Source: Mesostigma viride (lineage: Eukaryota > Streptophyta > Mesostigmatophyceae > Mesostigmatales > Mesostigmataceae). Taken from it: a stretch of 64,000 nt of DNA. The position numbers were made by a program, and so were the translations under genes. The notes under the pieces are model-generated. The model saw nothing but the letters and a program-made list of their open reading frames with translations. It was not told the origin of the DNA and ran no database searches. Positions 31,159 through 40,573 of this stretch are shown in pieces; within the stretch, counting starts at the first letter, position 1; every line of letters starts with the position of its first letter. The stretch is taken from assembly GCA_009746045.1 (NCBI GenBank), contig RPFO01000085.1, positions 62,001 through 126,000 on the forward strand, in the 5' to 3' direction.

Positions 31159-32110
31159 CCAATCCCTTCTTTTCTTTAGGGATCACATCCCCTGCCAGGG
31201 ACCCTTGAAGTAGCTTGAAATGTCCTTCACTCCAGCTTGAAGCTTGAACAGATGTCTTTAATGGCCATTGCCATTCCCCCAGCCCTTTCTTTTAAGGAAC
31301 TGGAAAAGAAACAGATCTGCCACAGGGAAAACCATTTCATGAGAAATGGATAAAAACCTATGGAAGTGGCATTACAGAGTACCACCAGATATTAGAAACA
31401 CACAAAATTAAATACATACAGGTTAATTCTATGAGGTCTTCTCCAGGAATTAATCCCATCACCTCGGTAGAGCCTCCAGTACAATGACCTTCTGGCGGTG
31501 AGTTACATTAATCCCAGATACTAATCCCATAAAACCCAGTACATATCTAATATAAGCACAATAAATCCATGACAATTGAAATACCACTTGACAAAGTAAG
31601 ACGTATTACAATAGTTTCCCCGTCATACTCTCAACAGGTTAGTATTGGCGCCCGTCTTATGGCGCCCGTCTACTTGTCAGATGATAAATTGCCACAGCAA
31701 ACAAATGACAAAATGAAACACATAGGCAACAATTAAATCCTGCCCTGGGGAACTAGGGAAGTCTGAACAGGTAAAACACCTGAGCAGGCCAGCTTGTAGA
31801 AACATAATACCAGGGAATCGAACCCCGCCCTATAAACCCCAGAATAAAGGTTCCCAGACCATTGTGTGAGGTATGTACAAATATACATTTCTTTTTAAAA
31901 TAGAATACATGGTCTGTAATGGACCTGTCAACCTTGTGTAGTCAACAGCATGAACCCCAGCCAAAACCTGGCTGTATCCTGATTAAAATCAGAGTGAGTG
32001 TACCATGGTCCATGAGCCTTAGTACAGACTAAAATACAGGTATTATGCCAGTCACAATGCTGACACTACCACACAATCTGCTCTCCAATGCCCTATAACC
32101 AGGCACCAGC
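31159..32110 (-). other. 3' untranslated region and polypurine tract of copia#3
   Basis: About 950 bp between the end of RNase H and the 3' LTR, with no ORF of note. The LTR-proximal end reads, on the minus strand, aaagaaaagaagggattgg, a clear polypurine tract for plus-strand priming. The region is A/T-rich compared with the coding part. Confidence 0.8.
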
Positions 32111-32854
32111 TTAGACAGCTTGCTGAGATGGGTCCATCAGAGACTGAAGAACCTTGTATTGCACTGCTGCCTTCTGCACTAGCTTGGTCAAAGCATCAGC
32201 AGGATTGTCAACCCCAGGGATATGCTCAATATTGGCCAAGGAGGACAATTCCTTAAGAAGGAGATAATCCAAGTCCCTACTTCTGGCCATCTGCCTGTGC
32301 ACAAACTGCACCATCCCCATGGAGTCTGTTTTTAGAAGAGTGGTAACCTGAAGTGGCCAAGGAGTGTTAGAAGTCATCTGATGAAGCAACTCCTTCAGAT
32401 AAAGGCTTGTGTGAATGCCTTCACAAATAGCCCTGCATTCTGCCACATCACTACTGACAGCCACCCGTTTGTGCAGGCGACTGAACCAGCTCACCAAACT
32501 CCCCAGGCCTTCCTGTCTGAGCACAAAGAGCCCTGCAGCCCTGCCCCTGACCTTGGAGACCTGCCTGCTGTCCATTGAGCTATCCACATACAGCTCCATG
32601 CAAATGGGTTGTGATAAATCCACTGCAGACAACAGAATGCCAGACGAAGCCCTGACCTGATCAGCCACCTTGGCAGACCCTAGCTCTGTCAGCATGTCAT
32701 CAGGCAACCTGGCTATGACCATAAGGTCTGGCCTGGAAATGCCTGCCACCCAAGCAACCATGCCCCTCACCATGGGACACAGTGCCTGTGTGATGACTGG
32801 AGGAAGCTTGCTAATGAGGGTCTCTTGATAATCGTTGCCCCCCACCAGCAGCAT
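32111..32854 (-). CDS. RNase H domain of copia#3 pol (frame-shifted from RT)
   Basis: The copia-type RNase H, which degrades RNA in RNA-DNA hybrids during reverse transcription. Motifs: ELYVDSSMDS (first Asp), SSDVAECRAICEGI (catalytic Glu region), LKTDSMGMVQFVHRQ and the typical C-terminus IEHIPGVDNPADALTK. This frame overlaps the RT frame and is one base out of register. The shift falls in a run of seven G on the minus strand (seven C at about 32873-32879), where one extra base would bring the two into a single frame. It could be a recent indel, a sequencing homopolymer error or, less likely, frameshifting. Confidence 0.85.
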   Translation of the reverse strand: MLLVGGNDYQETLISKLPPVITQALCPMVRGMVAWVAGISRPDLMVIARLPDDMLTELGSAKVADQVRASSGILLSAVDLSQPICMELYVDSSMDSRQVSKVRGRAAGLFVLRQEGLGSLVSWFSRLHKRVAVSSDVAECRAICEGIHTSLYLKELLHQMTSNTPWPLQVTTLLKTDSMGMVQFVHRQMARSRDLDYLLLKELSSLANIEHIPGVDNPADALTKLVQKAAVQYKVLQSLMDPSQQAV

Positions 32855-35736
32855 ACGCCACTCCCCCCCTTCTTCACCAGTGTGGCCTCCATGCCCACAA
32901 ACAGGAGAGGCTCATTCTCCACCTGCCATTGCTCCCTACCCAGAGGAAACTTGGACTTAATGATGGAGATCAGCTCCTTAAGCCACGACGTGGGAGCTAT
33001 CAGATGTAGGTCATCCCCGTGCAGCGAAGCATACACTGGTAGGCCTTCCCATTGCCCCAGAAACAGACAGGGGTCTACAGGAGAAACCTTCAAGTTGCAA
33101 TGCTCCTTCAGGAAACGGTTGAGAGTCTCCCTCCAGATTATTGGACTTGACCTCAGGCCCTCCAGGCCCTTGAGGATTTTAAGGAACTCAGTGTGAATGT
33201 CCCTTTTCCATACAGCAGGCACCCTGACATAGAAAGGCGTCTTGCCCTCCCACTTTTCCTGTGCCACATCTGCATCCCCCTCCAGAAATGCCCTCTTGAA
33301 GTCTACCACCACTGAGCCATAGTCCAAGCCCTTGTTGAGAAGGCCTAGAAATACACACAGCAGCAGCCTCCAAGTGTCATGCAGCATGCCAGGGGTATAC
33401 AACTCCTCAGCGGTGCACTCACCAGTACCCTTGAACTCATTCAGTACTGGCCTGACGTGTGGTACCTTGACCCCGTCCACCTCCTTCATCTTGATGACAA
33501 ACTTGAGCTTGAGTAGACGTCGTGCAGGAGGCAGGTCATTGACAGGTTCCACGCATTTCTTGGAGATCCAGTCCTCCCCAGATTTAATCAGACCCAGTGT
33601 GACCTGGGGACACATAATGGGAGAGGACATGAGCTTCACCAGGCCTTGGTAGTTTATAGGGCTGTGTCCAGCAAGTGAGTGAGGACCAATGCCCAAACTG
33701 CTTGGATGACTAGCAGCTGGCAATATGAGGTCATCAACCAAGGGCTCCTGCCCCTGGCACACTTGCACACGCTTAACCGTCCTGGTTACTGCACGTGATA
33801 GGTGAGTGGTCCTGAAATTAATCAGTGGGACCTGACCAGCCCCTTCCTTAGTCAGGAGAGAGGACGTGATCACTACCCCATCCTGGCATAGGAAATTCTG
33901 CCCCAGAAGAGCAGGTCCCTGATAGCCCTCCAAGACACAAAAAGCAGTGTCCTGTCCAAGGATAGGAATGGATACCTCACCCAGTACCTTCACGTGTACC
34001 CCGCCACTGAAGTCAGACACAAACTGATAGCTGGGTTCAGTCATGCTGTACCCTGCTGCAGCTCTGGTCCCAATGATGGAAACCTGAGAATTAGTGTCTA
34101 CCTCTAAGGCAGTGTCCAGCCCCAGATTGCCATGCCACCTGAGCTTGGCTACCTTGGGCTGCTTCTTGGCCCTTTGCAGAGCCCCAATTAATCCAGCCAA
34201 ACTTGTCCCCCTGGGCTTGGTTAGAGCCTTGGGCTTGACAGTTGACTCCCCAGCTGTTGACCTTGCAGCCTGTTCAACAGGTACCTCTGCAACCTGGCCA
34301 GGGCTGACAGATTCCCCTGCAACAGATGTGGTCGTTGCATCAGTGATGTCACTTGGGACCTGAAAATCCTGCAGGTCCTGTGAGCCTTGTGCCTGACTGC
34401 CCTCATTCATCAGGTTAGGCTTGACATATGACCAACTCAGCCGGTGCACATGCTTTGGTTCGTCCTCCATGCTGACCAAGCATGCGTGGCTAGCTTCATC
34501 AACCTGGGTAACCACCCCAGGACTCCAGCTACCACGTTTGCCATAAAGGCTAGGTTCCTTCCAAGCTAGGACCTTCTGACCCACTTGTGGCTCCAGCATC
34601 TTCCAACCCCGGTCCTTCTCCCTCAGCTTGGCAAAGGTGACATGTGCAGCATGTTTCCAGCCCTCCAGCACATGTGGTGGGCACAGGCCATGATATAGAC
34701 CCATTGGGCTGACAGCAACTCCATCATAGTAGAAGTTAACCCTGCTGTTCAGCTGCTGCTCCACGTTCCTCAGCCATGCACTCCTGACAAGTGCAGGTGC
34801 AGATAAGGGTACCCAGTCTTCAGAGATAATCAATTTCTTGACCTCCTGGATTGCCCTCTCTATAGCACCCTGCTGCCCATGAGCCTCCCTAGGTGTAACC
34901 AGCAACTCAGGAAGGGTGGGATCACCCTTGAGATGCTGAAACTGCATGTCCACCTGGATCCTTGTGGTAGGAAACTTGGCTCTTACATTCTGCAGGGCAG
35001 CCAGCAAGTACCTGTTCTTCATAGAAGGTAAATGCTCCAGCACCTTGTATTTTGTGTACCTGTCCACGCACACCAACAGTTGCATGCCCCTGATGTGTTG
35101 GATATCACACTGCAGATCACCAATGCTCTGAGGTATAGCTTTGGCATGTGATTTCCTGGGCTTGTTGGAGGACAACTGGCACTTACACCGTGAGGCAGCT
35201 TGCTGACACGCCTTAAGAAGGGGTGCCCTGCCCATACGGAAGGCAAAGTTGTTTGACAGAGAAGTGGCATGCCCAAACATGTTGTGGATTCGGGCACCCA
35301 ACTCCTGGTACACAGAGGAAGCAGTCCCTGGCACAGTCAGGACTGTGCTGTCAGGTTGTCCAGCATCACCATGCTGTCTTCCATCCTGTTCTGACTCAGA
35401 GTCTGAGTCACCCTGCTCATGCCCAACACCTGGACCGCCAGCAGGGACCACATGCATACCACCAGAGGCCTTCACACCCCTCTGTGGTTGTACATTGGTT
35501 TCTCTCAAAATGAGAGGTCCACCCTCGTGCCCAGCACAAGGATGCATGGGGTCAGACATTCTTACAGCTGCACCAGCTGTCAAGGACGTCTTCATAGGAA
35601 CCTGTACCTCTCCAGGTGACCTGGGGCCACCATGAACCTGGAGATCACCCTCTTGTTGCCCAGATATAAAATCTGCATTGGAGCACCTGGCCTCCCCCTT
35701 GGGTGAATTAAGGTGTGTAGGGGTTGCCTCAGACAG
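32855..35736 (-). CDS. copia#3 pol: integrase, retropepsin-like, reverse transcriptase
   Basis: Continues in the same frame as gag after the TGA at 35737-35739. Domain order on the protein: a Ser/Asp/Glu-rich linker; the gag-pre-integrase zinc region (RIHNMFGH ... CKCQ, about 35150-35300); the integrase core with CDIQHI, IQVDMQFQ and GAIERAIQEVKK; then a protease-like domain (LEVDTNSQVSII at about 34080-34110 and ALLGQNFLCQDGVV at about 33880-33910). The RT comes last, with LKLKFVIKMK, VVVDFKRAFLEG, GLEGLRSSPIIW and LHGDDLHLI near 33005-33030. RT family traits (SSPIIW for QSPRAW) point to Ty1/copia. HGDD replaces the usual Y-V-D-D. The protease-like domain sits after integrase, unlike Ty1/copia (PR-IN-RT) and Ty3 (PR-RT-IN). 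Confidence 0.85.
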
Positions 35737-38275
35737 TCACTGCTCCTTGTTGTCTTCTTGCTGACTGCCCTTTGAAGGCTGGCCTGCCTGGGACTTGTTG
35801 TTGTTCTTGTTGTTGTTTTTCTTGTTGCTGCCCTGGCCCTGGGTCTTCTTGAAGCTGGGACACTCCTTCTTGATGTGCCCCCACCCCTTGCACAGGTAGC
35901 ACTGGATCTTTGACTTGCCCTGGCCTCCTCCCCCGTTGTCAGGCGCGTTACCCTGCCTGGGCTTACCACCCACCCTCCTGAACACCGACTTGGCATGTGA
36001 TTGCCCGTCAGGGTCGGGTGAATGGTTGGCCTTCCGCTTGTTGTGGTTGCCCCCACGTCCTCCTTGGCTTCTGTCAGCCTCAGACGTCTTGGAGCCCCCC
36101 TGGGCACGCCCACCTGCGTGGGTAGCCTTCACAGCTGGCATTCCACCCTCAAACAGCTCCTCTGCCTCGAGTGCTTGTTTGATTATGACCTTGTAGGCCT
36201 TGAGGGTAGAGTGTGGGGCACACATGACCTTTAAAGAGCCACGTGTTGCCTTGTCCAGCCCAGAAACCTTGAGCCAGTTTGTCAGGGCTATGCTGTCAGC
36301 GACATTAATTAATTAATTAATTAAACTCGTGCTCCCGTTGGGGAGTCACGGAGCACCGAAGTGCTTTTAATCCCTGTGTGTGCACTACAGGAGAAAGGGC
36401 AGAGACCCCCAGTCTCCTTCATGCCAAAGGCATGCCACAGCTGCAATCGGGCGCGGCTAGCTAAAAGGACAGGCTAACGATCCGGCAAACTGTGGGTGCA
36501 ATAAGACCCATGTGAGCATATCATAGCAAGGAGCGTGGGCAAGTAATCTGAACATAGCCAGGGCGTAGCATGGCTGTACTAGGACTAGGCTAAGGCTATG
36601 GCTGGTTGTGTACCGTGCGTTGGCGGCACGTGACTAGGTGTGTTGGCACAGCTAGGCGACATCTAGGCATGGCTGCCTTAGCGGCAGTGACGCCAATGGT
36701 TACAAGCTAGGGCTATTGCTATTCTAGCCCGCTGGGGGCGTCCACATCTTGTGGTTGATCATCAGGTCCCCGCCCCTCCAGTACACCTTGGGCTTCTGGG
36801 GGTCCTGCTTATGGCGGAGGTATTCCGGCCACAGGTCGCGTCGCTGCTGTTGCTGAGCGGGGGTGAGGTCGTCATCCAGCGTCCAGGTGAGGTCGTGCAA
36901 CCGCTTGCGACGAGAGAGGAACCGCTGCTTATCCTCAGGGGAGGGGAAGGTGAGTAGGACTGGTGGGGGAGCCGCCTTGTCCCGTGAGTGGGGAAGGCGG
37001 TGGCACCCACGCAGTTCTACCTCACCTACCAGGCCCATGAGGGTAAGAAGCTGGTTCTTGAGCTCGTCAGCAAGAGAGGTTGACGTCTCACCTGGCTTCT
37101 GGGGGAAGCGACGTAGCACCACTCGGCACTCGCGGCGAGCGCGGTCGGTGACCTCCCGTTGCTGGGCCTGGCGGTGGTCCTCCAGCTCCTGGAGCTTTGT
37201 GGCGATGGCGTCGGTGGTGGAGGCGGTCGCTGACCGCAGCAGGTCCGCGTAGGAGAGCGGCGGGAGGTCGCCAGCATCCTGCCGGGGTGGCTGGGATGCA
37301 ATGGTGGCCGTCTGCGCCGCTATCTTGGGGACCTGTGTGGCCAGGGCCTCGGTGTGGGCGGTGATGGCCTCAAGCTTCTTCAGGAGCACGCCACACTTGC
37401 CCTCCACCTGGTTAAGGCGAGAGACAAGTGCAGCATGCGTTTCCGAAGCCTGCGCCGTGGTGTGTAGCGCCGTGAACTGGGGTTGTAGCTTGTGGACGAC
37501 CTTGGTTTCCACGTTGGAGACCCGGGCCTCGACTTTGTTGAGCGTGGTGTTCAGCGATGTCAGCTGCTCGGCCAGCGGCCAGGTCACGTGCTCCTCCAGC
37601 ACTGCGCGGATATCATCCTTGCCGAGGGAGGAAGCCGATGGGGCTGCCGGCTGTGCGGGGGCTGGGGTGCGGAGCGTTCTGGTGATGTCGCCGAGGCGGA
37701 TCTGGAATTGGCTGGTCAGGATAATCAGCGACATTGAAGCCGTGAGCCCTGCCCTCCTCAACCATCTTACAATAGTTAAGGAAGTTCTGGATCAGGTCTC
37801 CCTTCACCTCCCACCCCTGGTATTTATCCTGCCAATGGATCCCCACTTTCTTCCTCTGATCCTCTAGCAGCTCCCTCAGCTCTGCCACGTAGACTGCCCA
37901 GGCCTTGTTGGCCTTCTTGCACTCTCTAGTGAGGTCTTTAATCTGATCTGTGCACTTGCCAAAAGTCTGGCTGCCTATCCAGATCTGATAATAGTTTGTA
38001 CCACCGTACAAACTTGGAAACCCCTCTAGTCCTTCCACAAACTCCTCTGCCTGCTTTGGCTTAGAGTCTGAAGTGACAGGTTGCAGCTGATTAACAATAA
38101 GCAGACCCTGGGTGGTGAGATCATATCCAGAAACAGCATGTGTAGTGTTATTATTCAAAGGGATATTAGTGATTTCTCCGGTGACCCCCACGTCATCTAC
38201 GTGAGCGGTCCCGCTACCAGCACCCCCATTATTATTCCCACTGGCTAGGCCCTTGCTACGGCGTCCCTCAGCCAT
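35737..38275 (-). CDS. Gag of copia#3 (interrupted by an ORF1-only LINE)
   Basis: Starts at the ATG at 38275-38273 (MAEGRRSKG) and runs to about 37736. It is then interrupted by the LINE at 36307-37724 and resumes at 36306 in the same frame once one copy of the 11-bp TSD is removed (the NVAD codons lie in the duplicated site). The C-terminal half has a long Gly/Asn/Lys-rich stretch and one CCHC knuckle, CYLCKGWGHIKKEC (about 35865-35910). It ends at a TGA (35737-35739) in the context CAG TGA CTG, after which the pol frame is open and in phase. It would form particles and bind RNA. The interruption makes this copy defective in cis. Confidence 0.88.
36307..37724 (-). mobile_element. ORF1-only LINE, copy A (inserted in copia#3 gag)
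   Basis: Flanked by an 11-bp TSD (tcagcgacatt at 36296-36306 and 37725-37735). On the minus strand it holds most of a LINE ORF1, a 3' UTR of about 400 bp and a (TTAA)n tail next to the left TSD copy. It is 5'-truncated compared with copy B (40574-42503): it lacks the ORF1 N-terminus. The 3' end includes the stem-loop ctcccgttggggag and a gtgctcc/ggagcac inverted pair. No reverse transcriptase is encoded. The sequence is nearly identical to copy B, which suggests recent activity. Confidence 0.92.
36724..37724 (-). CDS. LINE ORF1 protein, 5'-truncated copy A
   Basis: Encodes an ORF1p-like RNA-binding protein. A long helical region with heptad character (THAALVSRLNQVEGKCGVLL and neighbours) suggests a trimerising coiled coil. 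It is followed by an RRM-like segment (CRVVLRRFPQKPGE ... GLVGEVELRGCHRLPH) and a C-terminal domain ending KVYWRGGDLMINHKMW. This layout matches L1-type ORF1p. The annotated ATG upstream of the insertion point belongs to the interrupted copia#3 gag sequence, so no native start is present. Confidence 0.85.
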
Positions 38276-38397
38276 GGTAAACTACACTAGCTGTGTATGG
38301 CCCTAAGCTAAGCAGCTGGAAAACAAAAGACAGGTAGATATGTACAATCTGTCAAAAAGCCGCCTGCCCCGGTGCCGACCGCGCCACCATGCCGAAT

Positions 38398-39183
38398 TCA
38401 GTCGAGACCACGAAAATCGCAGTAGTCGTAGTCGTAAATTGGATCGTTGGCGACAGGCGCAGGCGCCTCCTGGCCTTGCCCAACCTCAATCGTCACCGGA
38501 GTTTCGATGACGATGGGGTCCAACCGACGTCCCGTCACCGGATCAATGCGGCGACGACGGCGGCGGGTGACGATGCGGAGCGGGTTGGTAAGAATCGTTA
38601 GAAAATCCCACCCGTCCGGCGCCCACTCTCGCAATGCAGACAAGAACGCGACAAGATTGAGCAGCAATTGCCGCTCACGCGTCCGGAAGCCTCGCGACAG
38701 CAACTGCAGAATCGCAAGGTCTTGAAACAGGTTGGTCGTAATCGTCGGAATGACGCCCGAACGAACCGACAGCCAGTTAGCGAGATTGCGCTGGTAACCT
38801 GTAAGCGATGAAACCGCGTTGTCGATCTCCTCAGAGACGTCGGCAACCGCGCTGGGCGCTTGCAACCCCGCCCGGGTATGGACCTCGAAGTCCGCGAGCA
38901 AAGCTCGAATGGAATCAAGGTAATCGCGAAACCCCGAAACAATCGAAGGTTGCGGAGGCGGGGGCGGCAGTCGTAGGTTTTGCAGCAGTGCCTGCTGCTG
39001 AGCGCGTAGCTCCGCACTGGACGCTACCGCCTGGTCAACAACACGCTGCCACGCCGGATTAAGAACCGGACGATCTTCACGAACAGGAGTCGTCGAAGGA
39101 CCAGCCGGAGATTCGGCGATGTCCGCTGGACTGCCCAAAATTTCAGAATCCCTCGGAATGCGGAACTCCATCGAGTCCGGCAT
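38398..39183 (-). CDS. ORF0 of copia#3, unknown function
   Basis: A 261-codon frame starting at the first ATG after the 5' LTR (39183-39181) and ending with TGA at 38398-38400, about 120 bp before gag. The product (MPDSMEFRIPRDSEILG ...) has a Pro-rich patch (LRLPPPPPQP), several predicted helices and an Arg-rich run (TRRRRRRIDP) that could bind nucleic acid or act as a nuclear localisation signal. There are no Cys-His knuckles and no recognisable domain. Its position before gag is unusual for copia elements. It could be an accessory protein, or the first part of a gag-like shell expressed separately. Confidence 0.7.
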   Translation of the reverse strand: MPDSMEFRIPRDSEILGSPADIAESPAGPSTTPVREDRPVLNPAWQRVVDQAVASSAELRAQQQALLQNLRLPPPPPQPSIVSGFRDYLDSIRALLADFEVHTRAGLQAPSAVADVSEEIDNAVSSLTGYQRNLANWLSVRSGVIPTITTNLFQDLAILQLLSRGFRTRERQLLLNLVAFLSALREWAPDGWDFLTILTNPLRIVTRRRRRRIDPVTGRRLDPIVIETPVTIEVGQGQEAPAPVANDPIYDYDYCDFRGLD

Positions 39184-39210
39184 TTTTCTTGGTACGAAGA
39201 TTGTAATACG

Positions 39211-39826
39211 AGTTGAATGAGAGTTTACCACCGAGGGAATCCATGGCTCTTGCAGGAAAGTTGCCTTTATTATAATGAGCAAACACAGACGTAAGTCACG
39301 TCAAGTCCGAGACTGCACGTAGCACAGACGACAGGGTCGTTATGCCAAGAGAGCGTGCACGCAAGAGCTAGCGTCCCGGTGTGACCAAGTCACTCATATA
39401 GCTTGCTAGGGACGCGTCCAAGTATTCAGCTGCACTGTCACAGCTGAACTGTCAATCAATTGATTACACAGACTCTGGCACGCCTTTGGCGCGCAGATCT
39501 ATCAATTGTCCATACGGCTAGTCCTGTGGACCTATCCGTACACTAGTCAGCATCAATTGTCTCATAGGTCCTGGCGCGCTACAGTGCGCCTACCTATCAA
39601 TTGACCATCAAGTCCTGTACAAGTCCTGTCAACGTCCTGCGGACTATCAAAGTGACACTTGTACATCCTGTGTCCGTACGCGCCCACAGTGGCGCGCCGG
39701 GTACTGTCGGCACAGCCTAGGAAACGTCATAACTTTTACGTTCCTTAACCAAATGAGGCGTTCAAGGTGCCGTTGGAAAGAGCGTAACAATCTCTATCCA
39801 TCTAACGTAAATTCTTTACGTTAACT
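39211..39826 (-). repeat. 5' LTR of copia#3
   Basis: 616 bp, nearly identical to the 30543-31158 copy. The internal region on the minus strand starts CGTATTACAATCTTCG, which again is not a classical TGG primer binding site. Confidence 0.95.
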
Positions 39827-39831
39827 TAAGC

Positions 39832-40264
39832 GTGCACGTAGGCATGTCAAACATCCACCCCTTGAGCGTGGTCACTTGGTGTGTGACATTTTGTTCCAGG
39901 ACCAGGCTGTCTACTTGCTGGGAATAGACAGATTTTCCCATTTTGTTTCAGTTGTCCCACTCAAGTCACAGCATGTTGGGGACCTCCTTGAGGGAATAGA
40001 TCTGTTGGACTCCATGTTTAGCATGGTTACAGGGATGCAGTTTGATCAGCAATTCAAGTGGGCTGCCAAGGAACCAGGATATGAGTTTGTGGGAACAGTG
40101 GGGCGTGAGGACCACGAGTCACAAGGGATAGCGGAGAGAGCGGTACAGGAGTTTAAGCTACTTGCTACCCGACGTGGGGACCGTGTCGGTGACTGGGATG
40201 CGGCCGTACCGATCATCTTGAGTACATCCCTGTCCGTACCGACTCACAAAGAAAAAGAAGTCAG
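39832..40264 (+). CDS. copia#2 pol fragment: truncated integrase core
   Basis: Continuation of the pol frame from 30542. It carries the integrase acidic residues in LVCDILF, GMQFDQQF and GIAERAVQEF, so D-D-E is preserved. The frame then ends in a Lys/Glu-rich stretch (HKEKEV) that is actually the polypurine tract before the 3' LTR. The integrase C-terminal domain, RT and RNase H are missing because of an internal deletion, not because of the nested insertion. Confidence 0.85.
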
Positions 40265-40540
40265 AGTTGTACTGTGTAGTTCTACTCAGTACCATAAATC
40301 CTAGTGTGGACGCCGCGCCGTCAGCATCTTTGCTGCGTCGGAATCCTGTGAACGGCATCTAGCCTCGCGCCGAGGAATCTCGGACTATGTTAAGCAAGTC
40401 CAATGCACGATGATAAGTTAATGAGAAATAAATGCAACGTGACGGCGGACAAGGTAGCCGCGGGCGTGTTCCTCTGCGTAGCACCAAAGCACTTGCCTCT
40501 CGACGAAGAGAGTTGGTATCCAAGACACATTATTGCAACT
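40265..40540 (+). repeat. 3' LTR of copia#2
   Basis: 276 bp, AGTTGTACTG to TTGCAACT, followed directly by the TSD GCAGT. Immediately upstream is the polypurine tract aaagaaaaagaag. Confidence 0.92.
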
Positions 40541-40573
40541 GCAGTGGCGAGAGCGCGAGGTCTACCGAGGATT

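Larger units (their letters stand above)
30543..39826 (-). mobile_element. copia#3: nearly complete LTR retrotransposon, nested in copia#2
   Basis: 9284 bp in minus orientation, flanked by a perfect 5-bp TSD (TAAGC at 30538-30542 and 39827-39831). LTRs are each exactly 616 bp (30543-31158 and 39211-39826) and I see only one difference between them (aaatcc/aaattc near their ends), so insertion is very recent. They start and end AGTT...AACT. Order on the minus strand: ORF0, gag, [ORF1-only LINE insertion], UGA stop, pol with integrase, retropepsin-like domain, RT and RNase H, a long 3' UTR, polypurine tract, LTR. Apart from the LINE insertion, the clear defect is a one-base frame break in a run of seven G between RT and RNase H. 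Confidence 0.95.
28574..40540 (+). mobile_element. copia#2: short non-autonomous LTR retrotransposon, nested
   Basis: Inserted in copia#1 with a 5-bp TSD (GCAGT at 28569-28573 and 40541-40545). LTRs are 28574-28856 and 40265-40540; they start AGTTGTACTG and end TTGCAACT. Without the nested copia#3 the element is only about 2.7 kb. It encodes an apparently intact gag and a pol that stops inside the integrase, which then runs directly into a polypurine tract (caaagaaaaagaag, about 40247-40260) and the 3' LTR. RT and RNase H are missing entirely, so mobility would require another element's pol. LTRs differ at about six positions plus indels, intermediate between copia#1 and copia#3. Confidence 0.93.

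Noticed and set aside
36724-37761. Host coiled-coil protein gene (and its twin at 40992)
   Set aside because: Both copies are bounded by target-site duplications with TTAA tails and interrupt retrotransposon genes, so they are mobile LINE ORF1 sequences.
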